In this document: one piece after another, positions 7,011 through 11,277 of the stretch
How the letters are laid out: each line of letters opens with the position of its first letter
Numbering within the stretch: position 1 is the stretch's first letter
Assembly: GCA_944338265.1 (NCBI GenBank)
Contig: CALVLO010000039.1
Span: 1 to 11,277, forward strand
From: an uncultured Clostridia bacterium
Lineage (GTDB): Bacteria > Bacillota > Clostridia > Christensenellales > Borkfalkiaceae
Direction: 5' to 3'
Length of the DNA: 11,277 nucleotides
Made by a program: the position numbers and the translations under genes
The notes under the pieces: generated by a model
The model's database searches: none
Seen by the model: only the letters and a program-made list of their open reading frames with translations
Told to the model about the DNA's origin: nothing

Positions 7011-7595
7011 TTATGCCTCCGCAGGGAAGAGCGCCCCTGCGATCTCCTGTTCCAACGTGCTTCTCTCCGCCTCGATGAGGGCGCGGAAAGAAAGATCTTT
7101 CACGCAGACGTTGTTTTCCAGCCGCAGCCCGCCCTCGAGCGCGGCGTTCCTGCCCGCAAAGCGCAGCTTCTTTTCCGCAAACGCCTTGCAGGAAGTAAAC
7201 TCTTTGTCCGTAACGGGCGCATCGGCGGCAAGCTCTGCCGCGTCGCCCTCCTCTGCATATGCGCTTAAAAGCTTTTCCAAAAACGCGAGGTACGCCTTGG
7301 GCTTCATCCCGCACGCAAGGGCGAGCGCTTCCGAAAGCACCTTCTCCACCGCGCCGCGGCGCGCCGCGAGCAGGAGTTTTCGCTCATCCAGCCCCGCGAC
7401 TGTCTCTCTCCGCCGCACGCACTCTTCCGCCTCTCGGAGCGCAGCCCGCTTGCCTTCCGCAAGCAGCGCCTCCGCCTCGCGCAAAGCCTCTTCGCGCTGC
7501 GCTGCCGCGCGGCGCTCCGCCTCCGCAATGCGCGCCGAAGCCTCCTTCTCCGCATCGGCAATGATCCTGCCGACGATCGCCTCTTTCCCCTCCAT
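7011..7595 (-). CDS. ntpE: V/A-type ATPase subunit E (peripheral stalk)
   Basis: A 194-residue protein with the two-part form of the family. Residues 1-65 are a long charged coiled coil rich in Ala, Glu and Arg that pairs with the small G-type subunit to form the peripheral stalk. Residues 80-190 form the globular head contacting subunit B, ending with GGLRLENNVCVKDLSFRAL (155-173), which matches the GG.....G.i..n.sf.a.l block of vATP-synt_E proteins. It starts 3 bp after the K stop; the only purine signal is a weak GGTG, so it is probably coupled to translation of K. It is intact and of usual length. Confidence 0.93.
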   Translation of the reverse strand: MEGKEAIVGRIIADAEKEASARIAEAERRAAAQREEALREAEALLAEGKRAALREAEECVRRRETVAGLDERKLLLAARRGAVEKVLSEALALACGMKPKAYLAFLEKLLSAYAEEGDAAELAADAPVTDKEFTSCKAFAEKKLRFAGRNAALEGGLRLENNVCVKDLSFRALIEAERSTLEQEIAGALFPAEA

Positions 7596-7598
7596 CGC

Positions 7599-8045
7599 TT
7601 ACACCGAGAGCGTAAAGAGCAGGGAGATGACGAGCCCGAAGATGGCATACGTCTCGACCATGGCGGGGAACATGATGAGCTTACCGGAGAGCTTTTCGTC
7701 CTTCGCGACGGCGTAAATACAGCTCACCGACGTCTTGCCCTGATAGATGGCGGAGACGAGCCCCGTAATGGCAAGCGGCATCACGGAGGCGAACACCGCC
7801 CAGCCCTGCGCGACGCTCATATCCGCAGCGACCGCGCCCTGCCCCACGAGCGCCATAACGAACCCGTAAATACCCTGCGTTGCGGGCAGGAGCACCAAGA
7901 TCATGACCTTGGAAAACTTCTTCGCATCCTCCGTAAGGACGCCCGCCGCGGCGGAACCCGTCTTAAAAAGACCGATCGCCGAACCGACCCCGCACAATCC
8001 CGCGCAGATCGCGAGACCCAAAATGGCGATTGCCTGACCACTCAT
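7599..8045 (-). CDS. ntpK: V/A-type ATPase subunit K (c-ring proteolipid, Na+-type ligands)
   Basis: A 148-residue proteolipid with four membrane helices, arising from two fused hairpins. Helix 2 carries LLPATQG (52-58) and helix 4 carries MFPAMVETYAIFG (125-137) with the ion-binding Glu131; hairpin 1 has no carboxylate, so there is one site per protomer. Compared with E. hirae NtpK (remembered ligands L61, T64, Q65, Q110, E139), Leu53, Thr56, Gln57, Gln102 and Glu131 all match at a constant offset of 8, predicting Na+ rather than H+ transport. SAIYQGK (98-104) holds the fourth ligand. GGAGG (8058-8062) lies 12 nt before the ATG, a longer spacing than usual, inside an AT-rich leader that may help raise synthesis for the multi-copy ring. 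Confidence 0.97.
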   Translation of the reverse strand: MSGQAIAILGLAICAGLCGVGSAIGLFKTGSAAAGVLTEDAKKFSKVMILVLLPATQGIYGFVMALVGQGAVAADMSVAQGWAVFASVMPLAITGLVSAIYQGKTSVSCIYAVAKDEKLSGKLIMFPAMVETYAIFGLVISLLFTLSV

Positions 8046-8077
8046 AAACCAAAGAAACCTCCAAATAAAATTTGATT
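8046..8077 (-). promoter_or_regulatory. AT-rich leader and ribosome binding site before subunit K
   Basis: A 32-nt gap, the longest in the operon, with 8 G/C of 32 in an otherwise GC-rich operon. It contains GGAGG (8058-8062) flanked by A/T-rich and U-rich sequence. It resembles in principle the A/U-rich enhancer region before atpE of E. coli, which boosts c-subunit translation; function here is inferred. Confidence 0.55.
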
Positions 8078-10048
8078 TTACCCTACAAAGTAGGTATATT
8101 CCCTGTTCGAGCCAAGCGGCGTGAACAGCGTTCCCTCGCCCGTATAGAACTTGGAGAAGAACTCAATGTATTGCAGGCGGCAGTCGTGAATGTACGCGCC
8201 CAGAACGCCCATTGCAAGGTTGAACGCATGCCCGATGAGGATGACGACGGGACCGAATACAAATCCCACGCTCCCCGCCCCGATGAGGTCGAGCCCGATG
8301 CCGTTGAACTGCTGTGCGATGATCATGCCCGAGAGCATGAGCCCGAAGAGGCGGGCATAGCTCAAAACATCGGACAACAGATTGATGATGCCGTACACCG
8401 CGCCGAAGCCCTTCGTCAGCTTGCCGAGGAGTTTTTCCTTCCTGCCCGCGGTGAGCGCCGCGCCCGCAAGCCCCACGCCGAGCATGATCACGCCGGGCAG
8501 CGCCATTGTGCCGAAGAAGGCATGCACGCCCGCCGAGACGGGGATGCCGAAATAATCGGTGATGAAATTGAACACCGCAAAGAAGAGCCCGAGGCAGAAG
8601 AGCACCCAGGTGAGGGCATCGCACAGCGCATCGGCAATGCGCCCCTTGCGGAAGCTGTTGACGGCGCTGAGGATATAGCCCACCGTGATCTGCAAAAGCC
8701 CCAAGGCGAGGCATCCCAAGAGGATGGTGAGCACATTGGTGCGGCTGCCCGAAGAGGGATCGGGCAAACAGGAATAGAGCGAAAAACCAAAGCACGAGCC
8801 GAACAGCGCGCCCATGACCGCCGTTGCAATGCCGCCGTACATGAGGATGGCGGCGAGTTTACGCACGCCGTCGTTGGCGCGGCGGCGCTTCATCACGATG
8901 AGCCCGCCCAAAAAAAGCAGCACGCCGTAGCCGATATCTGCCATGATGATGCCGAAAAACAGCATGAAAAAGGCAAAAACGAACGCATTCGGGTCAAATT
9001 CTCGGTAGTCGGGCACCGAATACATATTGGTAACGAACTCCGCCGCCTTTACGGGGCCGCGGTTGCGCGTGAGCGTGGGCGGCGTATCCTCCTCGGCGGG
9101 TTCGAAAAATTGCAGAACATGCGCCTCCGTAACGGCGGCGACGGCTTCGCGGACGAGTGCCTCGTCCTCGGCGGGCACATAGCCGCGCATCGTAAACGTC
9201 TTCTCCGTGCGGGCAAAGGTGCGGGAAAGCTCCGCCTTTTCCCGCTCGACGGAGAGATAGTCCGCATAAATTTTCAGATCGCGCAGCAGCGCAAGCTCCT
9301 TCCGCCCCTCCTCCGCAAGCGCGGCTTCCTCGGCGGCAAGCGTTTCCGCCGCCCGCGCGAGCAAGGCGCTCTCCTCCGCGGCGGGATGCGCCAAATTGAG
9401 CTCGCAGCGCGCAAAGGCGCACTCTGCAAGCACTGCCGCGGCAAGCTCTGCGATCTCCCTATGGCAGACGAGCGCCACAGGACGCTGTTTTGCCCCTTCA
9501 TACACAGTGAGCGCCGCAAGCGGCTCGCCCTCCGCATACGAAGTGAGCGCGGGCAGCATGCGCTCCTCTACAAGCCCGAAAAAACACTTGGTGCTGCGCG
9601 TATCGCAGAAAACGGAAAATGGCTCTTTTACGCCGAGATAGGGCACGAGCTGCGCCATGCGGGCAGAGAGCTTTCCCCGCTCCGCACGCCGCCCGGAAAT
9701 GGCGGCGGCGCACGCTTCCAAGCGCGCAAGGGCGGCGGAAAATTCCTCCTCCCGTGCGGCGCTTGCAAGAAATTGCTCGTATGTGATGACGATGGTATCC
9801 GAGAGCGCGGCTCTGAGCGCGCCGTCCTTTTCGCGGACGCCGTCTGCAAGCGACGTCAAAAAGGCGATGCCGCGCTTGACGCGCGCCTCCATCGCCTCCC
9901 TTTCCCCGCGCTCCGTACCCGCGGCGCCATCCGCCTCCTCTTCGGGAAACACGGGCTCGACGAGCTGCGTCTTTTGCAGCGCGGCAAGCAGACGCGCGCG
10001 GTCGGAAGAGAGCGCCGTCAGCTCAAATTTTTTCATTGCAACGATCAC
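8078..10048 (-). CDS. ntpI: V/A-type ATPase subunit I (subunit a, membrane stator)
   Basis: A 656-residue subunit. Residues 1-335 form the soluble arm that binds the peripheral stalks, with coiled coils about 225-285 and TPPTLTRNRGPVKAAEF (322-338) before the membrane part. From about 355 to 625 there are roughly seven to eight helices. LLSDVLSYARLFGLMLSG (557-574) holds Arg566, the essential arginine facing the c-ring, and GHAFNLAMGVLGAYIHDCRL (606-625) with IEFFSKFYTGEG closes the family signature. I choose GTG 10048 as start. It overlaps the upstream stop as GTGA, has AAGGTG 5 nt upstream, and gives MIVAMKKFEL, which resembles known N-termini (M-I/A-x-x-M-K-K). The ATG at 10036 has no ribosome binding site. 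The open frame beyond 10048 is a shadow inside the preceding gene. Confidence 0.95.
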   Translation of the reverse strand: MIVAMKKFELTALSSDRARLLAALQKTQLVEPVFPEEEADGAAGTERGEREAMEARVKRGIAFLTSLADGVREKDGALRAALSDTIVITYEQFLASAAREEEFSAALARLEACAAAISGRRAERGKLSARMAQLVPYLGVKEPFSVFCDTRSTKCFFGLVEERMLPALTSYAEGEPLAALTVYEGAKQRPVALVCHREIAELAAAVLAECAFARCELNLAHPAAEESALLARAAETLAAEEAALAEEGRKELALLRDLKIYADYLSVEREKAELSRTFARTEKTFTMRGYVPAEDEALVREAVAAVTEAHVLQFFEPAEEDTPPTLTRNRGPVKAAEFVTNMYSVPDYREFDPNAFVFAFFMLFFGIIMADIGYGVLLFLGGLIVMKRRRANDGVRKLAAILMYGGIATAVMGALFGSCFGFSLYSCLPDPSSGSRTNVLTILLGCLALGLLQITVGYILSAVNSFRKGRIADALCDALTWVLFCLGLFFAVFNFITDYFGIPVSAGVHAFFGTMALPGVIMLGVGLAGAALTAGRKEKLLGKLTKGFGAVYGIINLLSDVLSYARLFGLMLSGMIIAQQFNGIGLDLIGAGSVGFVFGPVVILIGHAFNLAMGVLGAYIHDCRLQYIEFFSKFYTGEGTLFTPLGSNREYTYFVG

Positions 10049-10353
10049 GAAAACACCTTCCCGAAGACGCTGCGTGCCGCCGTGCCGACCTTGGCTTCCG
10101 CTTCGGCGCGCATAGCTTCCGCCTTGGCTTTGCCCGCGGCAAGCAGCTCTTCGTAGCGCGCCTGCGCCATGCGCTCCGCCGCCTGAAAGCACGCTTCGCG
10201 CTCCGCGATCAGCCTGCGCTCCGCATCTTTGCGGATCGCCTCGGCAGCCGCGGCGCCCTCTTCCAAAAGGCGGCGGCTCTCGGCTTCCGCCGCGCGGGAG
10301 ATCTCCTCCGCCTTGGCTTCTGCCTCTAAAATGCTCCCGATCACTTCGTTCAT
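10045..10353 (-). CDS. ntpF: V/A-type ATPase G-type peripheral stalk subunit (NtpF-like)
   Basis: A 102-residue protein that is one long amphipathic helix, very rich in Ala, Glu, Arg and Lys (for example EAEAKAEEISRAAEAESRRL, 10-29), with no hydrophobic core. This is the composition of the small stalk partner of subunit E. As first gene of the operon, directly before subunit I, it takes the place of ntpF in the ntpFIKECGABD order. The ATG at 10353 has GGAGG about 8 nt upstream; in-frame upstream ATG (10377) and TTG (10383) codons lack such a site. It ends in a GTGA overlap with subunit I. Low-complexity helices are hard to assign by sequence, so much of the identification rests on context. 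Confidence 0.85.
   Translation of the reverse strand: MNEVIGSILEAEAKAEEISRAAEAESRRLLEEGAAAAEAIRKDAERRLIAEREACFQAAERMAQARYEELLAAGKAKAEAMRAEAEAKVGTAARSVFGKVFS
10054..10059 (-). promoter_or_regulatory. Ribosome binding site deciding the subunit I start
   Basis: AAGGTG, 5 nt before the GTG at 10048. No comparable purine stretch stands before the ATG at 10036. Confidence 0.5.
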
Positions 10354-10398
10354 CGCCCTTCCTCCAGAGCGCCGCATCTGCAAGCTGCGGCAACTTTT

Positions 10399-10417
10399 TT
10401 TCTGATTATATCAGAAA
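10399..10417. promoter_or_regulatory. Perfect inverted repeat over the -10 box; candidate operator
   Basis: TTTCTGA - 5 nt - TCAGAAA: two perfect 7-nt arms around a centre that lies within the TATAAT box of the ATPase promoter. A dimeric repressor bound here would block RNA polymerase. The regulator is unknown, and no regulator gene is in the window. Confidence 0.5.
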
Positions 10418-10433
10418 CTGCGGGCAAAGTCAA
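10405..10433 (-). promoter_or_regulatory. Sigma-A-type promoter of the V/A-ATPase operon
   Basis: On the minus strand, TTGACT (10428-10433) and a perfect TATAAT (10405-10410) are separated by 17 nt. Transcription would start near 10398, giving a leader of about 45 nt that contains the GGAGG of the first gene. No other credible promoter is seen inside the operon, so all nine genes are probably one transcript. Confidence 0.82.
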
Positions 10434-10497
10434 CCCCCCGCCCGCAATTTGCCCGCAAGCGCGCCCTCCTTATACAGCATGCAGGAAATTTGCCCGC
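10420..10497. repeat. Three copies of TTTGCCCGC between the divergent promoters
   Basis: The 9-mer occurs on the plus strand at 10448-10456 and 10489-10497 (as an 11-mer AATTTGCCCGC, 41 nt apart) and on the minus strand at 10420-10428, inside the ATPase promoter spacer. These may be binding sites for a shared regulator; chance in GC-rich DNA is possible. Confidence 0.4.
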
Positions 10498-10525
10498 GCT
10501 ATACGAACGCCCCCGCCCGATCTGT

Positions 10526-10554
10526 TTGACATTTTGCCGCCCCGCGCATATAAT
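10526..10554 (+). promoter_or_regulatory. Consensus sigma-A promoter of the EamA transporter gene
   Basis: TTGACA (10526-10531) and TATAAT (10549-10554), both perfect, with a 17-nt spacer. The expected transcription start, 7-8 nt after the -10 box, falls on or next to the ATG at 10562, implying a leaderless mRNA. Confidence 0.82.
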
Positions 10555-10561
10555 GTTGCGT

Positions 10562-11277
10562 ATGCGAACGGCTGGCAAAAAAGGGCTTGGCATCCTCTTT
10601 ATTTTGGGCGCGGCGCTGTGCTTTGCGCTCATGAATTTATTCGTCAACCTTGCGGGCGATCTTCCGCTCTTTCAGAAGGTGTTTTTCCGCAACGGGCTCA
10701 CCGTCATCGTGGTCGGCGTGATCATGTGCTTCCAAAAAGAGAAGTTCCGCCTCAAAAGCAGGGCTTGCATCCCGTGGCACTTTCTGCGCTCCGCCCTCGG
10801 GCTTTTGGGCGTGATCTTGAACTTTTACGCCATCGACCACATCGGAAGCATCTCGGATGCCTCCATCCTCAACAAGCTCTCCCCCTTCTTTGCCATCCTC
10901 TTTTCCGTGCTCTTGCTGCGCGAGAAGCCGCGCATCCCCGAGCTCATCTTCGTTCTCACCGCCTTTGCCGGCGCGATGTGCGTGGTCGATCCCCGCTTCG
11001 ATATGGCGGCGCTGCCCGCCCTTGCGGGATTTTTGAGCGGCGCCTGCGCGGGATTTGCCTACACCTGCGTGCGCATTCTCGGAAATAAGGGCGAGCGCGG
11101 CATTATGACGGTATTCTTCTTCGCAGCGTTCTCCACCGTCGTCACGCTCCCCCTCATGATCGTCACCTACGAGCCGATGACGGCGATGCAGCTTTGCTGG
11201 CTGCTCCTCGCGGGAGCCGCCGCCACGGGCGGACAGTTCTGCATTACCGCCGCCTACCGTCAGGCGCCCGCCAAAGA
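10562..11277 (+). CDS. EamA/DMT-superfamily transporter, 5' part (runs off the window)
   Basis: The first 238 codons of a polytopic membrane protein of the drug/metabolite transporter superfamily. It begins MRTAGKKGLGILFILGAALC followed by FALMNLFVNLAGDLPLFQ, the usual short basic tail and first helix, then FFRN (41-44). The end of the first EamA repeat is NFYAIDHIGSISDASILNKL (87-106) with LLLREKP (117-123) after the fourth helix, and the second repeat starts near 150. About eight helices are visible; a full protein would have about ten and 285-300 residues. No stop is present before the edge. The start ATG 10562 fits the family N-terminus but has no ribosome binding site. An in-frame ATG at 10553 overlaps the -10 box and would need another promoter. 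The substrate (metabolite, amino acid or drug) cannot be told. Confidence 0.9.
   Translation, partial: MRTAGKKGLGILFILGAALCFALMNLFVNLAGDLPLFQKVFFRNGLTVIVVGVIMCFQKEKFRLKSRACIPWHFLRSALGLLGVILNFYAIDHIGSISDASILNKLSPFFAILFSVLLLREKPRIPELIFVLTAFAGAMCVVDPRFDMAALPALAGFLSGACAGFAYTCVRILGNKGERGIMTVFFFAAFSTVVTLPLMIVTYEPMTAMQLCWLLLAGAAATGGQFCITAAYRQAPAK

Noticed and set aside
8072..10156. 694-codon plus-strand open frame antisense to subunit I and part of the first operon gene
   Set aside because: It mirrors subunit I in composition, has no start signals, and its apparent start lies in the AT-rich K leader only by chance.
1941..10353. A novel multi-gene system hidden in the large minus-strand cluster
   Set aside because: All nine genes map one-to-one onto known V/A-type ATPase subunits in the known order, with no inserted foreign gene and no gap above 32 bp.
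10431..10470. Possible G-quadruplex on the minus strand upstream of the ATPase promoter (several GGG runs)
   Set aside because: Loops of 8-9 nt between the runs exceed the usual limit, and such runs are expected in GC-rich DNA.
10426..10475. Small minus-strand frame (TTG start, 15 codons) with AAGGAGGG before it, overlapping the ATPase promoter
   Set aside because: It sits upstream of the mapped-by-eye promoter, ends inside the -10 region, has no conserved feature, and would need an unseen promoter further upstream.
10534..11088. 184-codon plus-strand frame overlapping the EamA gene
   Set aside because: The alternative frame one base away encodes clear EamA repeats. This one is rich in Arg, His and Pro with no membrane pattern, and starts inside the promoter.

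Overview
The window looks like ordinary chromosomal DNA from a GC-rich anaerobic Bacillota, most likely a Clostridia-class gut or fermentative bacterium. This is inferred from three things. The V/A-type ATPase gene order is the same as in Enterococcus and clostridial ntp operons. The promoters are clean sigma-A-type (TTGACA/TATAAT), set in GC-rich coding sequence. The ribosome binding sites are purine-rich. No species can be assigned from the sequence alone. There are no mobile elements, CRISPR arrays, RNA genes or visible pseudogenes.

Layout. Positions 1-879 (minus strand): the first codons of an ABC-2 type permease and, before it, its ATP-binding subunit, joined by an ATGA overlap. Positions 880-1077: divergent promoter region. 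Positions 1078-1872 (plus): a classical short-chain dehydrogenase/reductase. Positions 1890-1926: a perfect 16-bp hairpin acting as the shared terminator of two convergent units. Positions 1941-10353 (minus): a complete nine-gene V/A-type ATPase operon, read in transcription order as G-type stalk (ntpF-like), I, K, E, C, F (ntpG-like), A, B, D. Positions 10354-10561: a second divergent promoter region. From 10562 to the window edge (plus): an EamA/DMT-family transporter, cut off at the end.

How the genes work together. Subunits A and B form the catalytic head, D and F the central shaft, C the socket onto the ring, K the ion-carrying ring, I the membrane stator with the half channels, and E with G the peripheral stalks. 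All residues of subunit K that correspond to the sodium ligands of Enterococcus hirae NtpK are present, so this is predicted to be a Na+-coupled enzyme. Genes are packed with gaps of at most 32 bp or with overlaps, and three of them start with GTG.

I did not find an undescribed multi-gene system. The points worth following are regulatory: a run of nine G in the spacer of the ABC-operon promoter (a possible slippage switch), a perfect inverted repeat lying on the -10 box of the ATPase promoter, a repeated 9-mer between the divergent promoters, an apparently leaderless start for the DMT transporter, and an AT-rich leader placed only before the c-ring gene.
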